A stretch of 64,000 bases of DNA, taken from assembly GCF_001310085.1 (NCBI RefSeq), contig NZ_CP012643.1, positions 527,001-591,000 on the forward strand, written 5' to 3'. A program made the translations under genes and the position numbers. Positions 33,879 to 43,050 of this stretch are shown piece by piece. The stretch comes from Rufibacter tibetensis. GTDB taxonomy: Bacteria; Bacteroidota; Bacteroidia; Cytophagales; Hymenobacteraceae. The notes under the pieces are model-generated. The model saw nothing but the letters and a program-made list of their open reading frames with translations, was not told the origin of the DNA and did not search any database. How positions within the stretch are numbered: position 1 is the first letter of the stretch; each line of letters begins with the position of its first letter.

Positions 33879-34457
33879 CTAATATTGGTTAAATAACTTA
33901 AATATTGCTACTTCAGCTGTTGGCTTTCGCCGTTGTCTTTCTAAACCTACTACTTACGTATCCCTTATTACTAAACCACTTCGGCTTTTCTTCATAAGTT
34001 TCAACAAAAAGCTATTCAGTTCAGTTTTTCACGACACCTGGTTCGCTTACACTATTTAACCAATTGTTATATCTTCTTTAACGAGGCTGTTTATTGAAGG
34101 TTTCAAAAAAACAGTAAATATATCAATGATATTTTCCTCCTTACCACAACCATCATCTACCCCAAAAAGCTTGAAGTAAATGAGTTATAGTTTTCATTCT
34201 TGAACACTAATATACAGTGGTGGTGAATAGATTTTTGAAAGCTTAAGAGCTTAGAAGTGATAAAGATCAAAATAAGCACAAAAAAGATGGGCTGCCTAAG
34301 GGTTCCTTTCTTCACCAAGGTTAAAAGTGATTCTACAAGCATGAGGCATATCTCAAAAGGAAATAAAATTCAGGGTGGTTGTAAGTTGACTGTTATAGAA
34401 GAGATATCCTTCTTCGGGAATAGCCGTACTCCCCTTACTTTCAAGCGTTCTAATTAT

Positions 34458-35033
34458 ATGAAGAAGATTTTTTTAGCCGCAGCCATCATGATTAGCGGGG
34501 CATTAGGAGCACAGGCGCAGACTAGCCTTGGAATAAAAGGAGGAATAAACGTAGCCACCATCAGGCCGCTTTATGAGCCCAATGAACCAAGAATAGGTGC
34601 TCATGTAGGACTTTTTGCCTCCACCCCTATCTCTGGCCGGTTTGCTCTCCAACCCGAACTCCTGTATTCTCAACAGGGAGTAGAGACTGACCGGTATACC
34701 TACACCTATCATTACCTGAACATACCGCTTATTTTCAAAGGCACCCTTTCTGGTGGGCTACACCTGCAGGTGGGTCCTCAGTTTGGAGTTTTATTAGCTT
34801 CTAACAGAAAAGAAGGCAAAAGCTCTCTTGACATCACAGAATCTATGAACAGATATGATGGGGCGCTGGCACTGGGCCTGGGGTATGATGTTGCAGAATG
34901 GCAGATTTCAGCCCGATACAACTTTGGCTTGTCAGATATAAGAGAAACGAAAAATGGAGACCTCAACTTAGGACGCGGAGATAATCTCACCAATGATGTG
35001 TTTCAATTTTCATTAGGCTACAGATTCAGGTAA
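34458..35033 (+). CDS. PorT-like outer-membrane beta-barrel protein
   Basis: A 191-residue protein starting at the ATG at 34458, the only start giving a signal peptide (MKKIFLAAAIMISGALGAQAQ). It is a small eight-strand-type barrel of the outer membrane protein beta-barrel/PorT group: SLGIKGGINVATI, GAHVGLFASTPISGRFALQPELLYSQQG, YHYLNIPLIFKGTL, LHLQVGPQFGVLL, and a terminal strand VFQFSLGYRFR. Such proteins are abundant in Bacteroidota and mostly unassigned. Single gene with its own terminator. Confidence 0.88.
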   Translation: MKKIFLAAAIMISGALGAQAQTSLGIKGGINVATIRPLYEPNEPRIGAHVGLFASTPISGRFALQPELLYSQQGVETDRYTYTYHYLNIPLIFKGTLSGGLHLQVGPQFGVLLASNRKEGKSSLDITESMNRYDGALALGLGYDVAEWQISARYNFGLSDIRETKNGDLNLGRGDNLTNDVFQFSLGYRFR

Positions 35034-35080
35034 GGCTATGAAAAAGCATTTCTATCAGGTTTTATAAAAAAGCCTATCTT

Positions 35081-35137
35081 ATACCCAATCAAGGGTCCCA
35101 TGTCTAGTATGCAGGCATAGGACCCTTGATTGGGTAT
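35081..35137 (+). terminator. Terminator of the PorT-like gene
   Basis: 22-bp inverted repeat with one mismatch (35081-35102 and 35116-35137), followed by TTTTTG. Confidence 0.88.
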
Positions 35138-35240
35138 TTTTGTGTAGTGCAACTCAAACCCAAAGGCACCATAGTATAGGTTTGTTTTATCAAATTGGAG
35201 CTATAAAGCAATTTGTAAGGCAAATGAGGGAATTGGAGAA

Positions 35241-35248
35241 TATTTTTG
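35241..35248 (+). promoter_or_regulatory. Possible -7 promoter element of the GNAT gene
   Basis: TATTTTTG matches TAnnTTTG, 83 bp before the start codon at 35331. Confidence 0.45.
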
Positions 35249-35330
35249 CCCCTTCTTTACTTTTAGCTTTTAAATGTTCTTGCAACAAGTAAACCTTTGG
35301 CTTAGCTAAACCACCTCGCATACACGAACT

Positions 35331-35852
35331 ATGACCAATTCTTCTCCTTTAGCCCCTATCCAGATACAAGTAACCAAAGACCCTGCAATTATTCACCAAT
35401 TGGCTCATGAAACCTGGTACCCCGCGTATCAGGAAATTCTCTCGCGGGAGCAGATTGAGTTTATGTTATCCCAGATCTATTCTTTTGAAGCCCTGCAAAA
35501 GCAGATGGAAGAGGGGCAAACATTCCTGCTACTTTTGAAAGAAGGAGTTCCAGTGGCTTTTTCGGCTTTCTCCCTGTTAGATGCCACTGAAAAATTGTAC
35601 AAACTAAACAAATTGTACATCCACCCAGACTACCAGGGGCAAAAGTTAGGCAAATACCTACTGGAAGAAGTAATAAAACGGGCAAAGAAACTGGGAGGAG
35701 TTAAACTAGAACTTAACGTACACAGGCAAAATCCGGCGCTGCATTTTTATTTAAAGCACGGGTTTAGAATTTCTCAGATAATTGACATACCTTTTGCCCA
35801 ATTCATGCTAAATGACTACATTATGCATCTCAATCTATCTGAAACACGGTAG
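35331..35852 (+). CDS. GNAT-family N-acetyltransferase
   Basis: A 173-residue cytosolic acetyltransferase. The acetyl-CoA binding motif A is visible as LYIHPDYQGQKLGKYLLEEV (Q/R-x-x-G-x-G/A type), preceded by the beta-strand VAFSAFSLLD and followed by LELNVHRQNPALHFYLKHGF, the usual motif B. It transfers an acetyl group to an amine of an unidentified small molecule or protein. Length is normal. No related gene is next to it. Confidence 0.88.
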   Translation: MTNSSPLAPIQIQVTKDPAIIHQLAHETWYPAYQEILSREQIEFMLSQIYSFEALQKQMEEGQTFLLLLKEGVPVAFSAFSLLDATEKLYKLNKLYIHPDYQGQKLGKYLLEEVIKRAKKLGGVKLELNVHRQNPALHFYLKHGFRISQIIDIPFAQFMLNDYIMHLNLSETR

Positions 35853-35920
35853 AAGTGAAAGCAAGATTGCTAGTTAATAAGGATGTTCTATTATTGTGAG
35901 TATTGTAGTATTTTATATTT

Positions 35921-36961
35921 ATGGTTTACAATTCACTTCGGAAAGTGCTACTAGTGCTCGGGATTATTCTCAGTTGCTCTATTTTAGGACATAGCTGGGG
36001 ATTCTTCGGACACAAAGTCATCCAGCAGTTGGCCATTTATGGACTACCAAAAGACATGCAGGGGTTCTACCACCGCCACATGGCTCACCTGGTAGAAACG
36101 TCGGTACGTCCAGACCAGCGCCGGAATGATGACTCTACAGAAGCTCCCCGCCACTTTATTGATCTTGAAGCCTTAGGGGAAAAACCTTTGGAGGAAGTGC
36201 CTCACACCTATCCTGCCGCTGCCGCTAAGTATAGCACAGACACTTTGCAGAAATATGGCATAGCCCCCTGGCATATAATCAAAATGAAAGAACGCCTTAC
36301 CAGGGCTTTCCAAAGAAGAGACACTGACAGCATTCTCTATTACTCGGCAGACCTGGCCCACTACATACAAGATGTTCATGTGCCGCTGCACACCAGCCTG
36401 AACTATGACGGTCAGTTAACCGGCCAACACGGCCTTCATAGCCTTTGGGAATCTAAGGTTCCAGAGCAAAACCTGGCCTCCTACAACCTGCAGCACAACA
36501 AAGCCAGATACCTGGCGAACCCTCAGGAAGAAATCTGGGGCGTGGTACGCTCATCGCACCTGCTGGTACCAAAACTGCTAGAAATAGAAAGACAAGTAAG
36601 CCAGAACTTTACTGATGACACGAAATACACCATTGTAGAGCGAAACGGTCGTTCGCGCAAGAATTACACAGATGCGTTCAGCAGCGCCTACAACAAGGTC
36701 CTGGGCACCATGGTACAGGACCGCATGCGGGCTTCGGCCGAGATGACCAGTTCTTTCTGGTACACCTCCTGGGTAGACGGAGGCAAACCCGACCTGGACA
36801 AATTACTGGCCATGCCCCGCGCCAAAGCAGAGAAGAAACAGCTTAAAAACGAACTTAAAGCCTGGAAAAAAGGAACCTTGCTGGAGAAAGATCTCCTGCT
36901 CACCAAAATCAGGATCTCACTGATGAACGTGATTGAATGGGTAAGTTCTTCCTTGGCTTAA
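35921..36961 (+). CDS. Secreted S1/P1-nuclease-like, zinc-dependent phospholipase C-fold protein
   Basis: A 346-residue protein with signal sequence (VLLVLGIILSCSILGHS). After cleavage the mature chain would begin with WGFFGHKVIQQLA, matching the N-terminal Trp and His that bind zinc in P1 nuclease and phospholipase C. Further metal-site residues are in EAPRHFIDLE, the helix YYSADLAHYIQDVHVPLHTS (H-x3-D type) and HGLHSLWES. The fold acts on phosphate esters of nucleic acids or phospholipids with three zincs; which of these applies is not decided by sequence. Its C-terminal ~80 residues are extra, charged helices. Confidence 0.82.
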   Translation: MVYNSLRKVLLVLGIILSCSILGHSWGFFGHKVIQQLAIYGLPKDMQGFYHRHMAHLVETSVRPDQRRNDDSTEAPRHFIDLEALGEKPLEEVPHTYPAAAAKYSTDTLQKYGIAPWHIIKMKERLTRAFQRRDTDSILYYSADLAHYIQDVHVPLHTSLNYDGQLTGQHGLHSLWESKVPEQNLASYNLQHNKARYLANPQEEIWGVVRSSHLLVPKLLEIERQVSQNFTDDTKYTIVERNGRSRKNYTDAFSSAYNKVLGTMVQDRMRASAEMTSSFWYTSWVDGGKPDLDKLLAMPRAKAEKKQLKNELKAWKKGTLLEKDLLLTKIRISLMNVIEWVSSSLA

Positions 36962-37026
36962 TTTCCATTGGCGATTTCTTTTAAAACGATAATCTTCTGC
37001 TGACCAAAAATCTAAGGTTAAACCCG

Positions 37027-37034
37027 TACTTTTG
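37027..37034 (+). promoter_or_regulatory. -7 promoter element of the deoxynucleoside kinase gene
   Basis: TACTTTTG matches TAnnTTTG exactly, 32 bp before the start codon at 37067. Confidence 0.65.
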
Positions 37035-37066
37035 CCCTCCGCGTTTAACCACAGTAGAAAGAGCAC

Positions 37067-37681
37067 ATGCATATTGCAATTGTAGGCAACATTGGGGCCG
37101 GAAAAACCACACTAGCCACAAAGCTGGCCCAGCATTATAAATGGGAAGTTTTTCTTGAAGCCGTAGATGACAACCCTTACCTGAAAGACTTCTATGATGA
37201 CATGCCAAGGTGGGCGTTTCACTTGCAGGTTTTCTTTCTGAACAGTCGCTTCAACCAGGTTATCCAAATTAATGAGCGCACCTCTGGCGTGGTTCAGGAC
37301 CGAACCATCTACGAAGACGCCTTCATCTTTGCCAAGAACCTGCACCATTCTGGTATGATGAGTGACCGCGATTATCAGAACTACTTCAGCCTCTTCCAGT
37401 CTATGACCAAGATGGTGAAAGCCCCAGATCTTTTGGTGTATTTGAAAGCTGATCTTCCTAAACTAATTGGCCAGATTCAGAAACGCGGCCGCGACTACGA
37501 AGACAACATTTCACTGGCTTACCTCAAGAACCTGAACGAGCACTACGAGCAATGGATTGCCGGATACAAGCATGGCAAACTGTTAGTGGTTGATGTGAAC
37601 AACATAGATTTCGTGCAGAACCCAGAAGACCTAGGAGTAATCATAGACCGAATCAATATTGAGCTTTTCGGGTTGTTTTAA
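37067..37681 (+). CDS. Deoxynucleoside kinase (deoxyadenosine/deoxyguanosine type)
   Basis: A 204-residue cytosolic kinase. It has the P-loop GNIGAGKTT near the N-terminus, the substrate motif QDRTIYEDAFIF (the D-R-S/T equivalent) and the LID-like RGRDYEDNISLAYL. It phosphorylates deoxynucleosides with ATP in nucleotide salvage. The family members in Bacteroidota are mainly assigned to purine deoxynucleosides, but specificity is inferred. Length is normal for bacterial dGK/dAK. Single gene with promoter and terminator of its own. Confidence 0.92.
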   Translation: MHIAIVGNIGAGKTTLATKLAQHYKWEVFLEAVDDNPYLKDFYDDMPRWAFHLQVFFLNSRFNQVIQINERTSGVVQDRTIYEDAFIFAKNLHHSGMMSDRDYQNYFSLFQSMTKMVKAPDLLVYLKADLPKLIGQIQKRGRDYEDNISLAYLKNLNEHYEQWIAGYKHGKLLVVDVNNIDFVQNPEDLGVIIDRINIELFGLF

Positions 37682-37709
37682 CCTCAAGAAGAATTTAGCC
37701 ACTTTCACA

Positions 37710-37757
37710 AAGCCCGTTTTAAGGCCTGTTTCAAGAAACAAGCCTTAAAATGGGCTT
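37710..37757 (+). terminator. Terminator of the deoxynucleoside kinase gene
   Basis: 23-bp inverted repeat with a few mismatches (37710-37732 and 37735-37757), followed by a T run. Confidence 0.85.
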
Positions 37758-37861
37758 CCTTTTTTACTTCATCTTCCCTGCCTCCCTCACCAGATTTTCA
37801 TAGTTTCACAAAGCACCTTACCTCTCTGCCTTAAACTGCGTATACATAGAAAAAACGCAAT

Positions 37862-38530
37862 ATGGATTTCAAATACTATAACTTCATGGCGACTGGTGCG
37901 CTCTTCCTGGCCTTGCTTGCAGGTACTTCATGTGAGCGCACTTCCAATTCAGATTCTACTACCCAGGCCAGTAACAAGGCAGAAGAAGACCTGGCAGATT
38001 TAAGAGAGTGGGTCAAAGACAAGACCCGGAAGACCGACAGCACTTTGCTGGAAAAAGGACCGCAAGTGAGAGAGGGATTCAAAGAGCGCACCGCCAGATT
38101 AGATGCAAAACTGGAAAGCCTCTCAGAAAAATCAAAGGAGGAATACAAGGAGCTAAGAAGGGAATACGAGAACTGGGAAACCAGAAACCAGCAACGCAGT
38201 GCAACTCCTCTGCATCCAGAAACAATGAAGCGGATGGAAACAGAGCTATTTGGCTCAGCTACCTCCTTAGACGTAGCCATTCCAGCAAACCAAATGCGGG
38301 AGGTGTACACCCAGTTTCTACAAAACGTGCGAATCAGGCGTGCTTCCTGGACCGCCTCAGACTGGGATTATGTAGATGATATCTACACCAGGCTAAACCA
38401 AAAGAAAGACCAGGTAGAAGACCAGCTTACGGCCAATGACAGAATTAAAATCAAAGCTTTACAGGCAGAATACCTAACCCTGGAAGCCCGTAAAGATGCG
38501 AAAGACCTGCTAAGGGAAATAAAGCAGTAA
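37862..38530 (+). CDS. Helical lipoprotein-like protein, paralogue of the protein at 29828
   Basis: A 222-residue protein. The N-terminus is a signal sequence with an imperfect lipobox (LLAGTSC, cysteine at about residue 24). The mature part is charged and helical, and its C-terminal half aligns with the 29828 protein: MREVYTQFLQNVRIRRASW, SDWDYVDDIYTRL and DRIKIKALQAEYLTL. Thus one paralogue is freely secreted and this one probably lipid-anchored. An internal Met at residue 9 is an alternative start that would give a more compact signal sequence. Function unknown. Confidence 0.75.
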   Translation: MDFKYYNFMATGALFLALLAGTSCERTSNSDSTTQASNKAEEDLADLREWVKDKTRKTDSTLLEKGPQVREGFKERTARLDAKLESLSEKSKEEYKELRREYENWETRNQQRSATPLHPETMKRMETELFGSATSLDVAIPANQMREVYTQFLQNVRIRRASWTASDWDYVDDIYTRLNQKKDQVEDQLTANDRIKIKALQAEYLTLEARKDAKDLLREIKQ

Positions 38531-38552
38531 AGGACTTATAACCAGTAAGATG

Positions 38553-38975
38553 TTATCTCTGCTTAGGAACGGCAAACGAGGAAAGCCATTCCTGAGCCGA
38601 GGGTACATCATTGAAAAGCCCAACCTGACAAAGATTAGAAACCCTTCGCTGCAGATTCTGGGCGGTGCTTAAGTCATGCATGTCACGTGAGAGCACCAGG
38701 GCAAGATACTGTAGCCCTAGCTTCTCAACCTGCGGCATCCATTCATACTCAAGCCAATCATTGGCTTCCTCCCACTCACCCGTCACCTCGCTTTTATCAT
38801 TCAGAAGTTTAGGGCACCGTTTCTCCTGCTGCAGTTCTAAGAATTTAGTGGCCGCGGCCACCACATCATCTGGGTGAATGTGCCCGCTCCATTTTACGTA
38901 AAACCAATCCTGCTCACTTACATATTCAAGGGAGATATTGGAATGGGCACTGCAGACTTCCCATTTGTTATTCAT
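38553..38975 (-). CDS. Small SpoIIAA/STAS-like protein
   Basis: A 140-residue soluble protein without signal peptide. The pattern of alternating strands and helices (NISLEYVSEQDWFYVKWSGH, DVVAAATKFLELQQEKRC, PKLLNDKSEVTGEW, LGLQYLALVL, FNDVPSAQEWLSSF) fits the SpoIIAA-like (STAS-type) fold seen in many small Bacteroidota proteins. The product of 40872-41291 has the same pattern. No catalytic or phospho-acceptor residue can be assigned with confidence. Function unknown. Confidence 0.6.
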   Translation of the reverse strand: MNNKWEVCSAHSNISLEYVSEQDWFYVKWSGHIHPDDVVAAATKFLELQQEKRCPKLLNDKSEVTGEWEEANDWLEYEWMPQVEKLGLQYLALVLSRDMHDLSTAQNLQRRVSNLCQVGLFNDVPSAQEWLSSFAVPKQR

Positions 38976-39093
38976 GAAAGAAACTTAAGGTTATATTGAA
39001 ATATAAACAAGTTAAGTTTCAGTATTGTGTTTTCCGTCTATGAAACGTACGGGTGTTTAGGTTGTATGTTCCCTAAAACACCCTGAAAGCTCC

Positions 39094-40461
39094 TTATCGG
39101 GCGGCTTCCGCTGAAATCCAGCCCTTAGACCCGTTTGCATCCTGCACCAGCCAGAACCCTTCCTGTTTAGCCAGCACCTGTACCGTAGAATCTGGGGAAA
39201 GGCTTTTCTGGGTTGCCGCCTGCGCAGAAGAAGCATCTAATAAAGGAGCTTCCCGGCGTAGCTTAACCGCCTGAAGCGGCTTGTCTAAAGTTTCTACCAG
39301 GGAAGAAGCAATGTACCCTTGCTGCCCGTCAGGCAACATGACCCTGTACCAGGAGGCAGATCCCGCCAATACTTGTAGAGGGGTGTGCTGCGGAAGTGTC
39401 ATGAGCGCCTCAGCCGAAGAGGCTGGTGCCGTTCTTAAAGAAGATTTACCCTTGGTCACACGAACCCAGTCTCCTAACTTCTTAGCATCGGCTTGAAGCG
39501 GAGTTGGTTTCGTGCGGTTTTTGTATACATAAGGGAACGGATCTACTGCACCCTGCCCAAACCGGTAAATCCCGAAATGCAGGTGAGGAGCGGTTGTTTT
39601 CGCGTTGCCGGTATTACCCAACAAACCTAAAGTGTCTCCAATGGAAACTCGTTGACCGGGCTGTACCAACTGGCTGTCTAAATGGGCATAGTAGAGACTT
39701 TGCTGACGTTTCAGGTCAGAGAGCCATACAACTTTCCCGCCAATAGGAGTAGTATTCACCCGGGTTACCACGCCTTCCACCGATGCCACTACAGGAGTGT
39801 TGCGTGCCGCAAAGATGTCAATTCCTTCGTGTTTTCTGGCCCCTGCATCGCGCTCAGCGCCCCAGAAGCTTTGCACCGCCCGGCTGTCTTTCCCTTGTAC
39901 TGGAAATGCCAGAATGGGAGTAGTCTCAATGGTCACCGTGTACTGCCCGCTACGGAGCAATTCTGGCTGCACCCGTAACAGGTGCGGCAACTCCTCTTCT
40001 ATTTCATATTCCAGGTTTTGGGCTGTAGTGTCAGCGTACGCCACTCGCTTGGGCTCTCCCGTGTTATCTGGGTTCGCTTCAAAAAGGTCTATGAACACTT
40101 GAGGCACTTGCTGCCCCTGGGTTTCTACTTTCACAGCCACTTTTTGCCCTTCTTTCACCGTAAATTGGTAACTGGCAGCCAACGGCCTATCGGCGGGAAA
40201 ATAACCAGTTTCCTTAAAAGGCAAGGTAATTGGAATGGGTTTGCGCAAGGCTTGCTCTCCGGCAGCTATCCACTGCTGCCCAAGGGCCGTTTGATCCAGT
40301 TTTGCTTCTTTCAAACCAGCCTCGTATTTCTCATAAGGGGTTCTCTTTTCAAATACCCCTCTTAATGTATTCTGCGGACTACACCCTGTCACATAAAGTA
40401 ATCCTACTAGCATCAGCAAAAACAAAGGACCCTTGCGGGTACAAAAATCTATATAACGCAT
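39094..40461 (-). CDS. M23-family (LytM) lipoprotein with two SH3 domains
   Basis: A 455-residue lipoprotein; the ATG at 40461 gives a signal peptide ending in the lipobox YVTGC. The middle third is a beta-rich domain (KPIPITLPFKETGYF, VKVETQGQQVPQVFIDLFE). It is followed by the M23 LytM domain with zinc ligands in KHEGIDIFAARNTPV (His, Asp) and PHLHFG (His). Two C-terminal SH3-like repeats follow (about 320-385 and 390-455, DWVRVTKGKSSLRTAP and VKLRREAPLLDASS). It should bind and cut peptidoglycan cross-bridges or activate another amidase, anchored to a membrane by the lipid. Confidence 0.9.
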   Translation of the reverse strand: MRYIDFCTRKGPLFLLMLVGLLYVTGCSPQNTLRGVFEKRTPYEKYEAGLKEAKLDQTALGQQWIAAGEQALRKPIPITLPFKETGYFPADRPLAASYQFTVKEGQKVAVKVETQGQQVPQVFIDLFEANPDNTGEPKRVAYADTTAQNLEYEIEEELPHLLRVQPELLRSGQYTVTIETTPILAFPVQGKDSRAVQSFWGAERDAGARKHEGIDIFAARNTPVVASVEGVVTRVNTTPIGGKVVWLSDLKRQQSLYYAHLDSQLVQPGQRVSIGDTLGLLGNTGNAKTTAPHLHFGIYRFGQGAVDPFPYVYKNRTKPTPLQADAKKLGDWVRVTKGKSSLRTAPASSAEALMTLPQHTPLQVLAGSASWYRVMLPDGQQGYIASSLVETLDKPLQAVKLRREAPLLDASSAQAATQKSLSPDSTVQVLAKQEGFWLVQDANGSKGWISAEAAR

Positions 40462-40565
40462 TGTTGTAAATTCTTTAAAAACTAATAACCCAGTCACCCC
40501 AGAGAAGGTTCTGGAGATAACTGGGTTATTGTACGCAGGTTTCCCTGCAAAAGAAGTGCTGAAGG

Positions 40566-40823
40566 CTACTCTTCTTCTATTCGCTGGTGGGGATGAGAAT
40601 AACCTCTGGCAGTAGCTTCATCAATGACTTCGTACTGGTCCAGCATCAGGTTAGGGTTGTCAGAATTGGTGCCTTTCACAAATACACCCTCAGGGGTTTG
40701 GTAAATGGCGTAATTGTGCAACCCAAACGGAAAAAGGTTGTTACTGCGCAGCTCTTTGGCATAGGTAAGGTCCACTTCTTCGCCCCCAAGGGCGGTCACT
40801 AAATAAAGGCTATGCTGGGTCAT
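40566..40823 (-). CDS. Small protein of unknown function
   Basis: An 85-residue soluble protein with no signal peptide, membrane helix or motif I recognise; it contains several possible beta strands (HSLYLVTAL, NYAIYQTPEGVFVKG) and an acidic C-terminus RIEEE. It is in the same direction as its neighbours, 48 bp downstream of the gene at 40872, so the two are probably co-transcribed. Confidence 0.6.
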   Translation of the reverse strand: MTQHSLYLVTALGGEEVDLTYAKELRSNNLFPFGLHNYAIYQTPEGVFVKGTNSDNPNLMLDQYEVIDEATARGYSHPHQRIEEE

Positions 40824-40871
40824 GATACAAGTAAAATGTAAGGTAAAGAAGAGCTACCTGATTAAGCGGTA

Positions 40872-41291
40872 TTAAGCGGTGCGCTGGGTTTGCTGCGCGA
40901 GCCAATGTTTGGCCTCAGATACCGAAAAGAAATGCCGGTTCAGGCAGATTCCTTTCCCGTTAGAAATCTCCTCTATGGTAGTCACCGCTAACTTGGTAAA
41001 AACCTTTTCTGGTACTAACAAGGCGATGTAAAGGTATTTACCGGGTGCGTTTTTAGCTAATTGCTCTACAATAGTGTTCCCAACCCACTTTTGATCTTCC
41101 GGAGATACTACCCCCATGTTGCGCACGTCTACAAACAACCTATGTGTAGGCTTTTTGGCAAGAGAGGCCACAATTCTATGATTAGCATCTCTGAATTCCT
41201 GCGAGGTACCCTGCCGTTTGTAGGTAAGGTAAGCGGCTCCTAAGACCTCATCATAGCCGGTTGTGGCGTAATCGTTGTCAGTGTGCACCAT
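40872..41291 (-). CDS. Small SpoIIAA/STAS-like protein
   Basis: A 139-residue soluble protein; the ATG at 41291 is preferred because upstream in-frame codons encode an unrelated hydrophobic leader. Strand and helix pattern (GAAYLTYKRQG, REFVASLAKKPTHRLFVDVRN-like stretch, YLYIALLVPE, HFFSVSEAKHWL) matches the SpoIIAA/STAS-like fold, as in the protein at 38553-38975; both close with an F-x-S/D-x-x-x-A-x-x-W-L helix. It may sense or relay a signal, but no partner is visible. Function unknown. Confidence 0.6.
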   Translation of the reverse strand: MVHTDNDYATTGYDEVLGAAYLTYKRQGTSQEFRDANHRIVASLAKKPTHRLFVDVRNMGVVSPEDQKWVGNTIVEQLAKNAPGKYLYIALLVPEKVFTKLAVTTIEEISNGKGICLNRHFFSVSEAKHWLAQQTQRTA

Positions 41292-41469
41292 TGAGCTGGG
41301 GGTTAAAAAAAAGTAAACTAAGCCACGCAAATTACATCAGAACCATAGTCTCTGCAAGGCTTATGGAACCGTTTATTAGGCCACTGCTGAACATTCCATT
41401 TAAAATATAAATTTGATATGCTAAAGTGCTCTTTTGAAAGGTAAAAACCTCAGGCACACAGCTTTTCTA

Positions 41470-42285
41470 TCAGGAACCCGCCTCCATAATGGTGATGGTA
41501 TCACCTACTGAAACTGTTCCTGTGGAAAGCCCAATCAAGTTCATCCCGAAAATAACTTTGTTTCCTTTCTTCTGGTAAGAGGAAAGCGTTTGCAGAGGTT
41601 CTGAACCCGCTTGCCCCGTGCTTTGGTCTATGGTAGTCACATTGCACCGGCCGCAGGGCTTAGCCCCGTAAAACAAGACATTGCCAATCTTAAAGGTTTT
41701 CCATTTCTCCTCAGCATACGGTTGCCCCCCGGTGAACACAAAATTTGGCCTAAAACGGTTCATGGGCACTTGCTCTTCCAACCGGGTATTCAAATCATTC
41801 AATGACTCCTGACCAATAATCAAATATGGAAATCCATCTGAAAAACTCACTTTCTCATTGTGCTTCGCATAATTAGGGTCTATAAGCCGAATGGAGTTTT
41901 CAGGCATGTACACCAAACGGCAACTAATCCCCAAGACATCAGAAAACCAGGCATTGGCTTCAGGGCTGACAATGAAGGCGAAGCAGATGTCGTCCCAAAC
42001 AGTGACCAGGGTAGAGCGGGTGCTGTTGGTTTCATAGGGCACCAGCAAGGGGGTAAGTTCTTTTGTTTTGTGCGTCACCAGCAGGCCCTCTGGGGTAAGC
42101 GCCACCTGCAAGAGCGCCATCTCCGCTAATTTACGTTGAGTCAGGAAAATACCGCTGTCATCAATCAACATCCAGCGTCGGTCATACTGTAGCCCCCGTT
42201 CCTCTACCTGCGCAGAGGTTAATGAAATGCCGCCTAATGATTTGATGGGATAGATATAGATTTCGCTGAGTACTAGTGTTGACAT
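41470..42285 (-). CDS. MOSC-domain protein
   Basis: A 271-residue protein with an N-terminal MOSC beta-barrel (about 5-120: IYIYPIKSLGGISL, GLQYDRRWMLID) and a C-terminal MOSC domain (about 130-268). The molybdenum-liganding cysteine appears in GAKPCGRCNVTTID, as in mitochondrial amidoxime-reducing component and YcbX. The family reduces N-hydroxylated compounds using molybdenum cofactor and an electron donor. No ferredoxin domain is fused here, so electrons must come from another protein. Other molybdenum-cofactor genes are not in the window. Confidence 0.9.
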   Translation of the reverse strand: MSTLVLSEIYIYPIKSLGGISLTSAQVEERGLQYDRRWMLIDDSGIFLTQRKLAEMALLQVALTPEGLLVTHKTKELTPLLVPYETNSTRSTLVTVWDDICFAFIVSPEANAWFSDVLGISCRLVYMPENSIRLIDPNYAKHNEKVSFSDGFPYLIIGQESLNDLNTRLEEQVPMNRFRPNFVFTGGQPYAEEKWKTFKIGNVLFYGAKPCGRCNVTTIDQSTGQAGSEPLQTLSSYQKKGNKVIFGMNLIGLSTGTVSVGDTITIMEAGS

Positions 42286-43050
42286 ACAGGTGTGTTACAG
42301 ATGAGCGTAGCTCCCGCCCAAAGGCAGAACCAAAGGAAGGAATGATTCCTAAAACGCGAAGAACCCGTTGAAGGATTTGCACTTTTAAAACATTTTCACT
42401 ACAAACTCCTTTTATCCTGCATTTGGCTACCCTCTCCCCTTCCTGATCCCACCCTTCGGGGTACGCCTTCGAATAACTTAGTATAGTTTGAAATCCCCTC
42501 CCCTCTCCTTTCACCAAAGTCACTTACCCGCAATCACTCTCCAAGTAGGTAATCATTTAAAGCTCCTTTTAGAAAATCTGCCAGAAACGAGAAGTAGAAG
42601 TAACCTGTAACCAGGAGCATTCCATTCAGGCAGACTTTCTAAATTGTTTTCTCTTCAGGGTACTTTTCACTTCCATCTTCATCTTGGAAATACATGAGGA
42701 ATACAGCAGACAGGGCAAGACTTTCTAACTTTCACCGTTCCTCAGAAAGATTTGGGTAAGTCAACATCAGGGGAAATTCGAAGCCTATTACCATTCACGG
42801 GTTTTAGGCACTCTTTAAGAAAAAGGAGCTGAAAACGTTTTTGAAACTTTATCTTTCTGCACAGCCCTATTTTTGAAAAAGGATTGGGTAATCTTTTCTA
42901 TTTTAGGTTCTTAAGTAATGCATTAGGTTTGTCTAATATTTTTGGCAAACTGCTGTGAAAAAACAGAATGCTTAAAATTTTAGCCAGGACCTTGGCGACT
43001 ATCATAAAAACCGTAATTTTAGCAGACTGAAATCAAGAGGAGCGCAAGGC
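42286..43050. other. 765-bp intergenic region, no gene found
   Basis: The region between the divergent MOSC and xseA genes contains no convincing coding frame or RNA gene. It has pyrimidine-rich stretches near 42429-42520. A reading frame on the minus strand (42182-42523) overlaps the MOSC gene and is not coding. Confidence 0.5.

Larger units (their letters stand above)
33741..34457. other. 717-bp intergenic region with two hairpins
   Basis: Apart from the two terminators at its left end I find no gene; the remainder is AT-rich and holds the unrecognised promoter of the PorT-like gene. A reading frame open from 34257 is only an upstream extension of that gene. Confidence 0.5.

Noticed and set aside
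37768-37808. Another CTTCATC upstream of the 37862 gene
   Set aside because: No second repeat at 11 bp, and the nearest TA box (TAGTTTCA) is 33 and not 27 bp away.
42671-42690. TTCCATCTTCATCTTGG in the long gap upstream of xseA
   Set aside because: Repeat spacing is wrong and no TAnnTTTG box follows.
42286-43050. Possible hidden tRNA or small RNA in the 765-bp gap
   Set aside because: No cloverleaf, T-loop consensus or strong hairpin followed by T run found by eye.
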